From an uncultured Clostridia bacterium (GTDB taxonomy: Bacteria > Bacillota > Clostridia > Oscillospirales > Oscillospiraceae), in contig CAMHMZ010000018.1 in the NCBI GenBank assembly GCA_946186375.1, positions 1-45,493 on the forward strand: a stretch of DNA of 45,493 nt, written 5' to 3'. Every line of letters begins with the position of its first letter. Position 1 is the first letter of the stretch. This document shows positions 1-8,660 of the stretch, one piece after another. The notes below the pieces were generated by a model, which was not told the origin of the DNA, ran no database searches, and saw only the letters and a list, made by a program, of their open reading frames with translations. Both the position numbers and the translations under genes were made by a program.

Positions 1-18
1 TATTTAGATCGTACCGCG

Positions 19-46
19 CGGGCCGCCGAGGGCGTCGGCCCCTACG
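19..46. repeat. Short GC-rich palindrome, GTAGGGGC family
   Basis: Read on the minus strand this begins GTAGGGGCCGACG and ends GGCGGCCCG, so the two halves pair as a small hairpin. A related copy with the same GTAGGGGC head and GCCCG tail lies at 36586-36609. It is an intergenic dispersed repeat; no coding potential is apparent. Confidence 0.5.
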
Positions 47-84
47 ACATGGACGTCATTTTTCGCGATTTATCCCCCGTTCCC

Positions 85-120
85 TTTCATTCCTCGCTCC
101 TAACTCCTCATTCCTCATTG
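85..120. repeat. Imperfect heptamer array (CATTCCT-type)
   Basis: Five consecutive 7-bp units are seen from position 88: CATTCCT, CGCTCCT, AACTCCT, CATTCCT, CATTGTT. On the minus strand the unit reads AGGAATG. It resembles in style the GAAGAGT heptamer array upstream of csoR at 5475-5516. The rest of 1-264 holds no gene that I can support. Confidence 0.5.
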
Positions 121-264
121 TTTTCAAACTCCAATTTATCACTCTCTAAAAACTGAAAACTGGCTTCTGAAAACTTTTCCGGCCGCAAAACCGCCGCGTC
201 AAACTTTTAACGGGATTGTTAAGAACTTATCTTGGAAAATAGCGGGTTTTCCGGCCTTTTGCGG

Positions 265-294
265 TAGACAATTTATGACCGTTTGTGCTAAACT
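265..294 (+). promoter_or_regulatory. Putative promoter of the rnf operon
   Basis: A TAGACA -35-like box (265-270) and a TAAACT -10-like box (289-294) are 18 bp apart, and lie about 30 bp before the chosen rnfC start. The match is moderate and no operator is obvious. Confidence 0.45.
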
Positions 295-325
295 GATACC
301 TGTCAAATATTGCGAGGTGAAGTGT

Positions 326-1681
326 ATGACCCATACGTTTAAGGGCGGCGTGCACCCCAATTACATGAAGGCACCGGAGATCCCGATGACCGTCATGACG
401 CCGCCGCCTCAAGTCGTCATCCCCCTGATCCAGCATATCGGCGCGCCGAACCAGCCGCTTGTGAAGAAGGGCGACTATGTCACCATGGGGCAGAAGGTCG
501 GGGCCAATCCCGCGCCCGTCTCCGCTCCGGTACACAGCTCCGTCTCCGGCACGGTCGTCGCGGTCGAGCCGCGTCCCCATCCGCTGGGCGACATGATCAT
601 GTCCGTCGTCATCGAGAACGACTACAAGGACACCCCCTGCACCGATCTGCCTCCGCTGACCGAGGAGCAGCTCAAGGACTCCGACGCGATCCTCGAGCGC
701 ATCCGCGAGGCGGGCGTCGTCGGCATGGGCGGCGCCATGTTCCCGACGGCCTTCAAGATCCGCGGCGGCATCGGCAAGGTCGACAAGCTCGTCATCAACG
801 GCGCCGAGTGCGAGCCCTACCTCAACGGCGACCATCTGACCATGCTCAACTACCCCGAGCAGCTTCTCAAGGGCATCGAGCTCGTGCGTATCGCCAGCTG
901 TGTCGACAAGGCCTATTACGGCATCGAGAAGAACAAGCAGGACGCCATCGACCTCTTGAATTCTCTCCACCCGGAAAAGTACGGCATCGAGATCGTCCCC
1001 GAGGAGGTCAAGTACCCCCAGGGCGCCGAGAAGATGCAGGTCAAGGCCGTCACCGGGCGCGAGGTCAAGCCCGGCGGCATCCCCTCCGGCGTGGGCGCCA
1101 ACGTCGTCTCCACCCGTACCTGCTATGCCATCTACCAGGCCTGCTATGAGGGCAAGCCCGTCATCGAGCGTATCGTCACGGTGGCCGGCAGCGCCCTGGC
1201 CGCGCCCGTGAACGTGCTCACGCGCGTCGGCACCCCCTTCAGCTACATCGCCGAGCAGTGCGGCGGCTTTGTGAAGACCCCGCGCAAGATCGTCCTCGGC
1301 GGCCCGATGATGGGTATCTGCGCCACGAGCTTCGACGCGCCCAACATCAAGGGCACCTCGGGCGTCCTGTTCTTTACCGAGGAAGAGGACCGTCACGTGG
1401 ACGAACCCACCTGCATCCGCTGCGGCAAATGCATCACCGTCTGCCCCATGAACCTCGAGCCCGTCTTCATGTACATGTACTACAGCAAGGGCGACTTCGA
1501 GAACATGGAAAAATACCACATCACCGACTGCTTCGAGTGCGGCAGCTGCGCGTTCAACTGCCCCGCCCGCATGCCTCTGACTCACGCCTTCAAGACCGCC
1601 AAGCTCATGTTCCAGGCGAAGGCCATGAAGGAAAAGGCGAAGGCCGAGGCCGAAGCGGCTGCAAAGGAGGCGAAGAAGTAA
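326..1681 (+). CDS. rnfC: Rnf complex subunit RnfC
   Basis: RnfC is the peripheral subunit of the Rnf complex that exchanges electrons with NAD(H), at the cytoplasmic face of the membrane. The 451-residue product ends with two ferredoxin-type clusters, CxxCxxCxxxCP at about residues 363 and 402, and has the family's N-terminal biotinyl-like/barrel segment followed by an NAD/FMN-binding part with GAECEPYL. The frame is open from 275, but ATG 326 is chosen because GAGGTGA lies 5 bp before it. The C-terminus is a Lys/Ala/Glu-rich tail, a common feature of clostridial RnfC. It is the first gene of rnfCDGEAB and is followed after one base by rnfD. Identification is firm from motifs and operon order. 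Confidence 0.95.
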   Translation: MTHTFKGGVHPNYMKAPEIPMTVMTPPPQVVIPLIQHIGAPNQPLVKKGDYVTMGQKVGANPAPVSAPVHSSVSGTVVAVEPRPHPLGDMIMSVVIENDYKDTPCTDLPPLTEEQLKDSDAILERIREAGVVGMGGAMFPTAFKIRGGIGKVDKLVINGAECEPYLNGDHLTMLNYPEQLLKGIELVRIASCVDKAYYGIEKNKQDAIDLLNSLHPEKYGIEIVPEEVKYPQGAEKMQVKAVTGREVKPGGIPSGVGANVVSTRTCYAIYQACYEGKPVIERIVTVAGSALAAPVNVLTRVGTPFSYIAEQCGGFVKTPRKIVLGGPMMGICATSFDAPNIKGTSGVLFFTEEEDRHVDEPTCIRCGKCITVCPMNLEPVFMYMYYSKGDFENMEKYHITDCFECGSCAFNCPARMPLTHAFKTAKLMFQAKAMKEKAKAEAEAAAKEAKK

Positions 1682-1682
1682 G

Positions 1683-2720
1683 ATGGCTGCCAATCAGGAA
1701 ACCAAAGAACGCATCGTTCTTGACGTTGCGTATCAGCCCCAGGTCCGCACCATCCGCGACACCCGGCGCCTCATGCAGGACGTGCTCATCGCGCTGCTGC
1801 CCGCCCTTTGCGTGGCCGTCTGGCAGTTCGGCGCAAAGGTGCTCGTCACGGTCGCTGCGTCTGTCAGCTCCGCCGTCTTCTTCGAGTGGGCCTATCGCAA
1901 GCTCCTCAAAAAGTCCAACACCATCGGCGACCTCTCGGCCTGCCTGACGGGCCTGCTGCTCGCGCTCACGCTGCCCCCCACGGCGCCCTGGTGGCTGCCG
2001 GTCGTGGGCACGCTCTTCGCCATCGTCGTGGTCAAGCAGCTCTACGGCGGCATCGGCAAGAACTTCCTCAACCCGGCGCTGGCCGGCCGCGCGTTCCTGC
2101 TGGCCTCCTACGCGCTCATCATGGGCAACTTCTCCGTCCCCACCGGCCTCAAGGGCGCGGTGGACGGCGTGACCATGGCGACGCCCCTGTCTTACCTCTA
2201 CGGCGAGAACCCGCTGCCCGCCTACTTCACCCCGCAGGCGCTCTTTATCGGCACCGTGCCCGGCGCCATCGGCGAGATCAGCGCGGCGGCCATCCTGCTG
2301 GGGCTCGTGTATCTGCTCGTGCGCAAGGTCATCTCCTGGCGCATCTCCGTGTCCTTCGTCGGCACGGCGGCGCTGCTGACCCTGATCTTCGGCCGCGGCG
2401 GCGATCACGTGAACTTCATGCTCTATAACGTCCTCTCCGGCGGCCTCCTGTTCGGCGCCGTCTTCATGGCGACGGACTACGCCACCAGCCCCGTCACCCT
2501 CAACGGCCAGCTCCTCTACGGTGCGGGCTGCGGCGCGCTGACGGTGCTCATCCGCTACTTCGGCGGCTTCCCCGAGGGCGTGACCTACGCCATCCTCATC
2601 ATGAACCTCTGCACCTGGGCCATCGATAAGGGCTTCCACCGCCACCAGTTCGGCGTGACGAAGGAAGACATCGCGGCGGCCAAGGCGGCCAAAAAGGCGG
2701 CAAAGGAGGCGGCGAAATGA
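1683..2720 (+). CDS. rnfD: Rnf complex membrane subunit RnfD
   Basis: RnfD is an integral membrane subunit that carries covalently bound FMN and takes part in electron transfer coupled to ion movement. The 345-residue protein has many hydrophobic segments and a DGVTMATPL segment at residues 161-169 that corresponds to the covalent flavin-attachment region of RnfD/NqrB proteins; which threonine is modified I cannot decide from sequence. The C-terminus is Lys/Ala-rich. The gene starts one base after rnfC and ends in an ATGA overlap with rnfG, implying translational coupling. The ApbE protein at 16708-17760 is a candidate for attaching the flavin. Confidence 0.95.
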   Translation: MAANQETKERIVLDVAYQPQVRTIRDTRRLMQDVLIALLPALCVAVWQFGAKVLVTVAASVSSAVFFEWAYRKLLKKSNTIGDLSACLTGLLLALTLPPTAPWWLPVVGTLFAIVVVKQLYGGIGKNFLNPALAGRAFLLASYALIMGNFSVPTGLKGAVDGVTMATPLSYLYGENPLPAYFTPQALFIGTVPGAIGEISAAAILLGLVYLLVRKVISWRISVSFVGTAALLTLIFGRGGDHVNFMLYNVLSGGLLFGAVFMATDYATSPVTLNGQLLYGAGCGALTVLIRYFGGFPEGVTYAILIMNLCTWAIDKGFHRHQFGVTKEDIAAAKAAKKAAKEAAK

Positions 2721-3277
2721 AAAAGATTTTGAAGCTCACCTTCATCCTCTTCCTGATCTGCGCCGTGACCGCCGGCATTCTCGGCGGCGTCAACGAGCTG
2801 ACCTACCGCCGCATCGACGAGCAGAACCGCATCAAGACGGTCAAGGCCTACAGCTCCGTGCTCCCGGCTGACGCCTATGACGAGATCGATTTCGCCGCCG
2901 CGGGCGTGCCCGAGACCATCAACAAGGTCACCATCGACAAGATCTCCAAGGCCGCCAACGGCAGCGGCTATGTTGTGGAGAGCACCTTCTCCGGCGCGCA
3001 GGGCAGCATCACGATGGCCTGCGGCGTCGACAACAATCTCCGCTGCACCGGCATCTCGATCATCAAGCACTCCGAGACCTCCGGTCTCGGCGCCAACGCC
3101 GCGAGCTCCTCTGAGGTGGGCGTGAACTTCCGCGCTCAGTTCGTCGGGCAGGATGGCGGGATCGCCCTGAAGAAATCCGGCGGCGAGATCGACGCGCTCT
3201 CCGGCGCGACGATCACCTCCACCGCCGTCACCAAGGCCGTTGCGGTCGCCATCGAGGCCGTCGGCATGCTGGGTTAA
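2717..3277 (+). CDS. rnfG: Rnf complex FMN-binding subunit RnfG
   Basis: RnfG is a single-span subunit with an extracytoplasmic FMN-binding domain. The 186-residue product has one N-terminal membrane segment (about residues 5-25) and an FMN-binding domain that ends with the attachment motif SGAT at residues 162-165; T165 is the expected covalent FMN site, installed by ApbE. Its start codon overlaps the rnfD stop (ATGA). The short length and the late SGAT position are typical of Gram-positive RnfG. Operon position between rnfD and rnfE supports the call. Confidence 0.95.
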   Translation: MKKILKLTFILFLICAVTAGILGGVNELTYRRIDEQNRIKTVKAYSSVLPADAYDEIDFAAAGVPETINKVTIDKISKAANGSGYVVESTFSGAQGSITMACGVDNNLRCTGISIIKHSETSGLGANAASSSEVGVNFRAQFVGQDGGIALKKSGGEIDALSGATITSTAVTKAVAVAIEAVGMLG

Positions 3278-3289
3278 GGAGGGCAGGCA

Positions 3290-3997
3290 ATGAATATCAA
3301 GAAACAATTCAAAGAGGGCCTGATCACCAACAACCCCGTTCTGGTGCAGCTCATCGGCATGTGCGCCACCATGGCCATCACCACCACGCTCTTCAACGGC
3401 GTCGGCATGGGCCTGTCGGTGCTCATCATCCTCACCTGCTGCAACGTGGTGGTCTCCGCCCTGCGCAAGATCATCCCGAACGAGATCCGCCTGGCGATCT
3501 TCGTCGTCATCATCGCGGGCTTCGTCACCATCGTCGATCTCCTGCTGCAGGCCTTCATCCCCGCGCTCAGCGAGGCGCTGGGCGTGTTCATCCCGCTGAT
3601 CGTTGTCAACTGCATCATCATCGGCCGCGCGGAGGCCTTCTGCCAGAAGAACACCGTCGGCGCGAGCTTCTTTGACGGCATCTTCCAGGGCCTGGGCTAC
3701 ACCTGCGTGCTGATCATCATGTGCGTCGTGCGCGAGCTGCTCGGCAGCGGGCGCTTCGGCGGCGGTCTGATCGACATCGCCAACGGATTCCGCTTCACGC
3801 TCGACGGCACCGGCGGAGGCATCCAGATCTTCCCGGCCGACTACGGCGCCTCCATTCTGAACCTGCCCTTCGGCGGCTTCCTGACGCTCGGCACGCTGAT
3901 CGCCGTCATGCAGTATGCGCTGAAGAAAGCGGCAAAGAAAAAGGAGCTGGCCGAAAAAGCAGCGGCTGAGGCCGCGGAAAAGGAGGTCGAGGACTAA
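3290..3997 (+). CDS. rnfE: Rnf complex membrane subunit RnfE
   Basis: RnfE is one of two related hydrophobic subunits (with RnfA) that form the symmetric membrane core of the Rnf complex. The 235-residue protein has about six membrane segments and the family pattern IPLIVVNCIIIGRAEAF, followed by a hydrophilic Lys/Ala/Glu tail. AAGGAGGGC lies just before ATG 3290. The last base of its stop codon is the first base of rnfA, so the two are probably coupled. Confidence 0.95.
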   Translation: MNIKKQFKEGLITNNPVLVQLIGMCATMAITTTLFNGVGMGLSVLIILTCCNVVVSALRKIIPNEIRLAIFVVIIAGFVTIVDLLLQAFIPALSEALGVFIPLIVVNCIIIGRAEAFCQKNTVGASFFDGIFQGLGYTCVLIIMCVVRELLGSGRFGGGLIDIANGFRFTLDGTGGGIQIFPADYGASILNLPFGGFLTLGTLIAVMQYALKKAAKKKELAEKAAAEAAEKEVED

Positions 3998-4584
3998 TGC
4001 TTACCAACATTCTTTCCATCGCCCTCGGCGCGATCCTGATCAACAACTTCATCTTCTCGCAGTTTCTGGGCTGCTGCCCCTTCTTGGGCTGCTCCAGCAA
4101 GGTGGACACCGCCACCGGCATGGGTCTGGCCGTCGTGTTCGTCATGGGGCTGGCCTCGGCCATCTGCTGGGTCGTCGATACCTATATCCTCGTCCCGCTG
4201 GGCCTGGACTTCCTCGAGACCCTGGCCTTCATCCTGGTCATCGCCGCGCTCGTGCAGTTCGTGGAGATGTTCCTCAAGAAGATGGTCCCCTCGCTCTACA
4301 CGGCTCTCGGCATCTACCTGCCCCTTATCACCACCAACTGCGCGGTGCTGGGCGTGGTGCTGCTGAACGTGCAGAACCACTACAACTTCATCGAGTCCGT
4401 GGTCTACGGCATCACGGGCGGCCTCGGCTTCATGCTGGCCATCGTGCTCTTCGCCTCCGTGCGTGAACGCATCCAGTTCGCCGACTATCCCGAGTGCTTC
4501 GAGGGCTTCCCGATCTGCCTCGTGTCCGCCGGGCTGCTGGCGCTGGCCTTCATGGGCTTCAGCGGCATGCAGATCTTCGGTTAA
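3997..4584 (+). CDS. rnfA: Rnf complex membrane subunit RnfA
   Basis: RnfA is the partner of RnfE in the membrane core of the complex. The 195-residue protein is almost wholly hydrophobic with about six spans and has the paired signature LPLITTNCAVLGV, homologous to the RnfE segment. Its length is standard for the family. It starts on the last base of rnfE and is followed 12 bp later by rnfB. Confidence 0.95.
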   Translation: MLTNILSIALGAILINNFIFSQFLGCCPFLGCSSKVDTATGMGLAVVFVMGLASAICWVVDTYILVPLGLDFLETLAFILVIAALVQFVEMFLKKMVPSLYTALGIYLPLITTNCAVLGVVLLNVQNHYNFIESVVYGITGGLGFMLAIVLFASVRERIQFADYPECFEGFPICLVSAGLLALAFMGFSGMQIFG

Positions 4585-4596
4585 GGAGGGTGCGCC

Positions 4597-5394
4597 ATGA
4601 CAACGATTTTGTATTCCATCCTCGTTCTGGGCGCGCTCGGCGCGATCTTCGGCGCGGTGCTCGCATATGCATCCAAGGTTTTCCACGTCGAGGTCGATCC
4701 CCGGCAGGAGGCTGTGCGCGAAGCGCTGGCCGGCGCCAACTGCGGCGGCTGCGGCTATCCCGGCTGTGACGGCTACGCCGCCGCGGTCGCGGCAGGGGAG
4801 GCCCCCTGCAACAAGTGCGTGGCCGGCGGCGCCGCTACGGCGGCAAAGGTCGCCGAGATCATGGGCGTGGCCAACGACGCGGCCGAGAAGATGGTGGCCT
4901 TCGTGCCCTGCTCCGGCGCACACGATATCGCCGAGCCCCGCTTCAACTACTCCGGCCCTGTCGACTGCCGCGCGGCCATGCTCTTCGGCGGCAAGAGCAG
5001 CAAGCTCTGCACCTTCGCCTGCATCGGCCTCGGCAACTGCGAGCGCGCCTGCCAGTTTGACGCCATGCACGTCGAAAACGGCGTGGCGAAGGTCGACCGC
5101 TCCAAGTGCGTCGGCTGCGGCGCCTGTGTGGACGCCTGCCCCAAGAGCATCGTCAAGCTCATCCCCGAGAGCCAGAAGATCATGCCCGCCTGCCGCAACC
5201 AGGACAAGGGCGCGCAGGTCATGAAGATCTGCAAGGTCGGCTGCATCGGGTGCATGAAGTGCCAGCGCGAATGCCCGGCGGACGCCATCGTCGTCACGAA
5301 CAACGTCGCCACGGTCGACGTCAGCAAGTGCGTGCAGTGCGGCCACTGTGCCGACGTCTGCCCGCGCCACATCATCGAGTACTTCGGCAAGTAA
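4597..5394 (+). CDS. rnfB: Rnf complex iron-sulfur subunit RnfB
   Basis: RnfB accepts electrons from reduced ferredoxin. The 265-residue product has one N-terminal membrane segment, then the RnfB cluster motif CGGCGYPGCDGYA, then cysteine groups CIGLGNCERAC, CVGCGACVDACP, CIGCMKCQRECP and CVQCGHCADVCP. That makes more ferredoxin-type motifs than the two seen in short proteobacterial RnfB, a known trait of clostridial forms. AAGGAGGG lies a few bases before ATG 4597. It is the last gene of the operon, ten bases before a strong terminator. Confidence 0.95.
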   Translation: MTTILYSILVLGALGAIFGAVLAYASKVFHVEVDPRQEAVREALAGANCGGCGYPGCDGYAAAVAAGEAPCNKCVAGGAATAAKVAEIMGVANDAAEKMVAFVPCSGAHDIAEPRFNYSGPVDCRAAMLFGGKSSKLCTFACIGLGNCERACQFDAMHVENGVAKVDRSKCVGCGACVDACPKSIVKLIPESQKIMPACRNQDKGAQVMKICKVGCIGCMKCQRECPADAIVVTNNVATVDVSKCVQCGHCADVCPRHIIEYFGK

Positions 5395-5404
5395 GCCAAA
5401 CAGG

Positions 5405-5435
5405 AAAAGCCCCTCTCCGCGGAGAGGGGCTTTTT
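5405..5435 (+). terminator. Terminator of the rnf operon
   Basis: A perfect GCCCCTCTCC/GGAGAGGGGC stem with almost no loop is followed by TTTTT and preceded by AAAA, so it could act in both directions. Confidence 0.9.
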
Positions 5436-5441
5436 GTCTGC

Positions 5442-5473
5442 TTGACAAATACCCCCTGGGGGTATAATATAAA
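5442..5473 (+). promoter_or_regulatory. csoR-copA promoter with CsoR operator
   Basis: TTGACA (5442-5447) and TATAAT (5463-5468) are both consensus but only 15 bp apart; a second possible -10, TATAAA (5468-5473), would give 20 bp. The spacer is filled by a perfect 17-bp palindrome, ATACCCCCTGGGGGTAT (5449-5465), which matches the G/C-tract operators bound by CsoR. The next gene is csoR, so autorepression relieved by Cu(I) is the natural reading. Confidence 0.85.
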
Positions 5474-5474
5474 C

Positions 5475-5516
5475 GAAGAATGAAGAGTGAAGAGTGAAGA
5501 GTGAAGAATGAAGAAC
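5475..5516 (+). repeat. Perfect heptamer tandem array, 6 units
   Basis: Six consecutive units: GAAGAAT, GAAGAGT three times, GAAGAAT, GAAGAAC. The array fills the leader between the -10 box and the csoR ribosome binding site. It also supplies a GTG (5501) in frame with csoR. Confidence 0.85.
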
Positions 5517-5533
5517 GGAAAGGATGTGACGGG

Positions 5534-5833
5534 ATGGGTGACTGCTGCTGCGCGGAACGCACCAAGGAACGCGGCGAGGAGGAGCTGCGCAGCCTCACGA
5601 ACCGCCTAAACCGCATCGAAGGGCAGATCCGCGGCATCCGCGGCATGCTCGAAAAGAGCGCCTACTGCCCGGATATCCTCGCGCAGGTGGCGGCGGCCAA
5701 CGCAGCGCTCAACGCCTTCAGCCGCGAGCTGCTGGCAAACCACATCCGCACCTGCGTGGTGCAGGATATCCATGAGGGGCGGGAGGAGACCGTGGACGAG
5801 CTCCTCGCCACGCTCCAGAAGCTCATGAAATGA
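5534..5833 (+). CDS. csoR: Copper-sensing repressor CsoR
   Basis: CsoR is an all-helical repressor that leaves DNA on binding Cu(I). The 99-residue protein has the ligand set C45, H70 and C74, with the exact CsoR spacing (25 and 4 residues), and the conserved NRLNRIEGQIRGI helix. ATG 5534 is chosen over the in-frame GTG 5501 because GGAAAGGA lies 9 bp before it and the earlier start falls in the heptamer repeat. An extra CCC at residues 4-6 near the N-terminus is unusual and might bind metal. It is followed 36 bp later by copA, and the operator in the promoter supports the copper assignment over nickel (RcnR) or formaldehyde (FrmR). Confidence 0.93.
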   Translation: MGDCCCAERTKERGEEELRSLTNRLNRIEGQIRGIRGMLEKSAYCPDILAQVAAANAALNAFSRELLANHIRTCVVQDIHEGREETVDELLATLQKLMK

Positions 5834-5869
5834 GCGGCAAGGAAAAGAAGGAAAGGATAATTCTGATCG

Positions 5870-8410
5870 ATGACGCAATATGACGTTACGGGCATGAGCT
5901 GCGCGGCCTGCTCGGCGCGGGTGGAGAAAGCGGTCTCCGCCGTGCCGGGCGTGACGAGCTGCGCGGTGAGCCTTTTGACCAACTCTATGGGCGTAGAGGG
6001 CACGGCGGATGCCGCCGCCGTCATCGCCGCCGTGGAGGACGCGGGCTACGGCGCCGCGGTAAAGGGCGCGGAGACGAGGCGCAGCGCGGCTGCGGACGAG
6101 GACGCCCTCAAGGACCGGGAGACACCGGTCTTAAAGCGGCGGCTGATCGCCTCCGTGGGCTTTCTGCTGCTTTTGATGTACGTTTCCATGGGCCACAGCA
6201 TGTGGGGCTGGCCGCTGCCGACCTTCTTCACGGATAACCATGTCGCCATGGGACTGGTGCAGCTCCTGCTGGCCGTGACCGTCATGGTCATCAACCAGAA
6301 GTTCTTTATCAGCGGCTTCAAGGGCCTGCTGCACCGCGCGCCCAACATGGACACGCTTGTCGCCATGGGCTCGGCCGCGGCCTTCGTCTACAGCGTCTAT
6401 GCGCTCTTTGCCATGACGGCGGCGCAGCTTCACGGCGGCAGCGAAGCCGCCATGCCCTGGATGCACGAATTCTATTTCGAGTCCGCGGCCATGATCCTCA
6501 CGCTCATCACCGTCGGCAAGATGCTCGAGGCGCGCTCCAAGGGCAAGACGACCGACGCGCTCAAGGGCCTCATGCGCCTTGCGCCGAAGACGGCCGTCGT
6601 CGTGCGCGGCGGCACGGAGCAGACCGTGCCCGTCGAGCAGGTGAAAAAGGGTGATATCTTCCTCGTGCGGCCGGGCGAGAATATCCCGGTCGACGGCGTG
6701 ATCCTCGAGGGCAGCAGCGCCGTGGACGAGTCAGCGCTGACAGGGGAGAGCATCCCCGTGGACAAGACGGTCGGAGACGGCGTCTCCGCCGCCACGGTCA
6801 ACCAGGCGGGCTTCATCCGCTGTGAAGCCACGCGCGTCGGCGAGGACACCACCCTCAGCCAGATCATCCGCATGGTCAGCGACGCGGCGGCCACCAAAGC
6901 GCCGATCGCCAAGGTCGCGGACAAGGTCAGCGGCATCTTCGTGCCGACGGTGATTGCTATCGCCCTCGTCACGACGCTCGTCTGGCTGCTGCTCGGCCGC
7001 AGCGTGGGCTTTGCGCTCGCGCGCGGCATCTCGGTGCTCGTGATCAGCTGCCCCTGCGCCCTCGGCCTGGCGACCCCCGTGGCCATCATGGTCGGCAGCG
7101 GCAAGGGCGCGCGCCAGGGCATCCTCTTCAAGACCGCGGCCTCGCTGGAATGCGCCGGGCGGATCGAGATCGTCGCCCTGGACAAGACCGGCACCGTCAC
7201 GGAGGGAAAGCCCCGCGTCACGGAGCTCCTGCCCGCCGCGGGCAGCGACGAGGAGAGCCTCCTGCGCCTGGCCGCCGCGCTCGAGAGCCGCAGCGAGCAT
7301 CCGCTCGCGCGCGCGGTGCTGGCCCTTGCCGAGGAGCGCCGGATCGAGCCCTCACAGGTCGCGGACTTTCAGGCCCTGCCCGGAAACGGGCTGACCGCGC
7401 AGCTCGGCGGACGCCGGGTCTGCGGCGGCAGCATCCGCTATATCCGCACGGTCGCCTCTTTGCCCGCCGAGGCGGAGAAGCAGGCCGAGGCTCTGGCCGC
7501 GCAGGGGAAAACACCCCTCTGCTTTGCCGAGGACGGCGTCTATCGCGGCCTCATCGCCGTGGCGGACACCATCAAGCCCGAGAGCCGCGAGGCCGTGCGG
7601 GAGCTCCGCAATATGGGCATAAAAGTCATTATGTTAACCGGTGACAACGAGCGCACCGCAAAGGCCATCGGCGCAGAGGCTGGGGTGGACGAGGTGATCG
7701 CGGGCGTCCTGCCGGACGGGAAGGAGAGCGTCATCCGAAGGCTGTCCGAGCTCGGCAAGGTCGCTATGGTGGGCGACGGCATCAACGACGCCCCGGCGCT
7801 GACGCGCGCCGATCTCGGCATCGCCATCGGCGCGGGTGCGGATATCGCGCTCGACGCGGCAGACGTCGTGCTGATGAACAGCCGCCTCAGCGACGTACCC
7901 GCTGCGATCCGGCTCGGCCGCGCGACGCTGCGGAACATCCACGAGAACCTCTTCTGGGCCTTTTTCTATAACGCCATCTGCATCCCCGTGGCGGCCGGCT
8001 GCTTCGTCTGGGCCGGGCTCACGCTCAACCCCATGCTGGGTGCGGCGGCCATGAGCCTGTCGAGCTTCTGCGTCGTCACGAACGCCCTGCGTCTGAATTT
8101 GCTGGATATCCATGACCCCAAGCACGATAGACCCCACCGCGCCGCCGGGCCGCTCGATCTGAGCGCCCTGCGGGAAGAAAACGAAAAGGAGACGAAAAGC
8201 ATGCAGAAAACCCTGAAGATCGAGGGCATGATGTGCCCGCACTGTGAAGCGCGCGTCAAGAAGGCGCTGGAGGCGCTCGAGGGCGTCGAGAGCGCCGTGG
8301 CCAGCCACGAGGCCGGGACCGCGGTCGTAACGCTTTCGAAGGATGTCGCGAACGAGGCGCTGAAGGCCGCCGTCGAGGCCCAGGACTACCAGGTCCTCGG
8401 CGTCGAGTAA
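5870..8410 (+). CDS. copA: Copper-exporting P1B ATPase CopA with C-terminal CopZ-like domain
   Basis: The 846-residue protein exports Cu(I) across the membrane. Visible parts in order: an N-terminal heavy-metal domain with CAAC (residues 11-14), membrane spans, the TGES actuator motif, the CPC transport site (394-396), the DKTGT phosphorylation site (D438), [16 protein letters not shown], last membrane spans, a hydrophilic linker, and a second heavy-metal domain with CPHC (789-792). Most CopA proteins keep metal domains at the N-terminus, so the C-terminal one is effectively a fused chaperone. A purine-rich GGAAAGGA lies 12 bp before ATG 5870. The gene is in one operon with csoR. Confidence 0.95.
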   Translation: MTQYDVTGMSCAACSARVEKAVSAVPGVTSCAVSLLTNSMGVEGTADAAAVIAAVEDAGYGAAVKGAETRRSAAADEDALKDRETPVLKRRLIASVGFLLLLMYVSMGHSMWGWPLPTFFTDNHVAMGLVQLLLAVTVMVINQKFFISGFKGLLHRAPNMDTLVAMGSAAAFVYSVYALFAMTAAQLHGGSEAAMPWMHEFYFESAAMILTLITVGKMLEARSKGKTTDALKGLMRLAPKTAVVVRGGTEQTVPVEQVKKGDIFLVRPGENIPVDGVILEGSSAVDESALTGESIPVDKTVGDGVSAATVNQAGFIRCEATRVGEDTTLSQIIRMVSDAAATKAPIAKVADKVSGIFVPTVIAIALVTTLVWLLLGRSVGFALARGISVLVISCPCALGLATPVAIMVGSGKGARQGILFKTAASLECAGRIEIVALDKTGTVTEGKPRVTELLPAAGSDEESLLRLAAALESRSEHPLARAVLALAEERRIEPSQVADFQALPGNGLTAQLGGRRVCGGSIRYIRTVASLPAEAEKQAEALAAQGKTPLCFAEDGVYRGLIAVADTIKPESREAVRELRNMGIKVIMLTGDNERTAKAIGAEAGVDEVIAGVLPDGKESVIRRLSELGKVAMVGDGINDAPALTRADLGIAIGAGADIALDAADVVLMNSRLSDVPAAIRLGRATLRNIHENLFWAFFYNAICIPVAAGCFVWAGLTLNPMLGAAAMSLSSFCVVTNALRLNLLDIHDPKHDRPHRAAGPLDLSALREENEKETKSMQKTLKIEGMMCPHCEARVKKALEALEGVESAVASHEAGTAVVTLSKDVANEALKAAVEAQDYQVLGVE
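8201..8410 (+). CDS. Possible free CopZ-like chaperone from an internal start in copA
   Basis: Inside copA, in frame, AAGGAG (8186-8191) lies 9 bp before ATG 8201, exactly at the boundary between the hydrophilic linker and the C-terminal heavy-metal domain. Translation from here would give a complete 69-residue CopZ-like protein with the Cu(I)-binding CPHC. The ribosome binding site is seen in the sequence; its use is inference. Confidence 0.4.
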   Translation: MQKTLKIEGMMCPHCEARVKKALEALEGVESAVASHEAGTAVVTLSKDVANEALKAAVEAQDYQVLGVE

Positions 8411-8428
8411 ATCCCGCAGAAGAGAAGA

Positions 8429-8476
8429 ACCGGGGCGGTAAATGGTTTACATAACTATTTACTGCCCCGGTTTTTC
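8429..8476 (+). terminator. Terminator of the csoR-copA operon
   Basis: AACCGGGGCGGTAAAT pairs with ATTTACTGCCCCGGTT (one G-T pair) and is followed by TTTTT. Confidence 0.88.
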
Positions 8477-8522
8477 CATGCTCTGCCGCAAGGGAGAGCG
8501 CGGTGCGCAAATAATGCCGCGG

Positions 8523-8578
8523 AAGCCTGTTTCTTAAGAAGAAACAGGCTTGTCCGGTTGTATAAAATATGATATAAT
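8523..8578 (+). promoter_or_regulatory. Promoter of the glycan operon with an upstream palindrome
   Basis: TTGTCC (8551-8556) and TATAAT (8573-8578) are 16 bp apart. Directly upstream is a 13-bp inverted repeat, AAGCCTGTTTCTT and its complement (8523-8551), with a 3-bp centre. It has no T-run on the plus strand, so it may be an operator or an old terminator. The string GAAACAGGCTTGTC recurs at the promoter near 13835. Confidence 0.6.
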
Positions 8579-8660
8579 AAACGGCCGAAAACGCAGATAC
8601 TAATTCATGATGAAATCGATGCTGCCACCGCGCGAGACGCGGGGCAGAGAGGAGAATAAC

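Noticed and set aside
5475..5516. Heptamer array as a CRISPR
   Set aside because: Units are 7 bp and directly joined with no spacers, and no cas genes are present.
3994..5646. Minus-strand 550-residue frame opposite rnfA-rnfB
   Set aside because: Runs through two firm rnf genes, a terminator and the csoR operator; no start signal.
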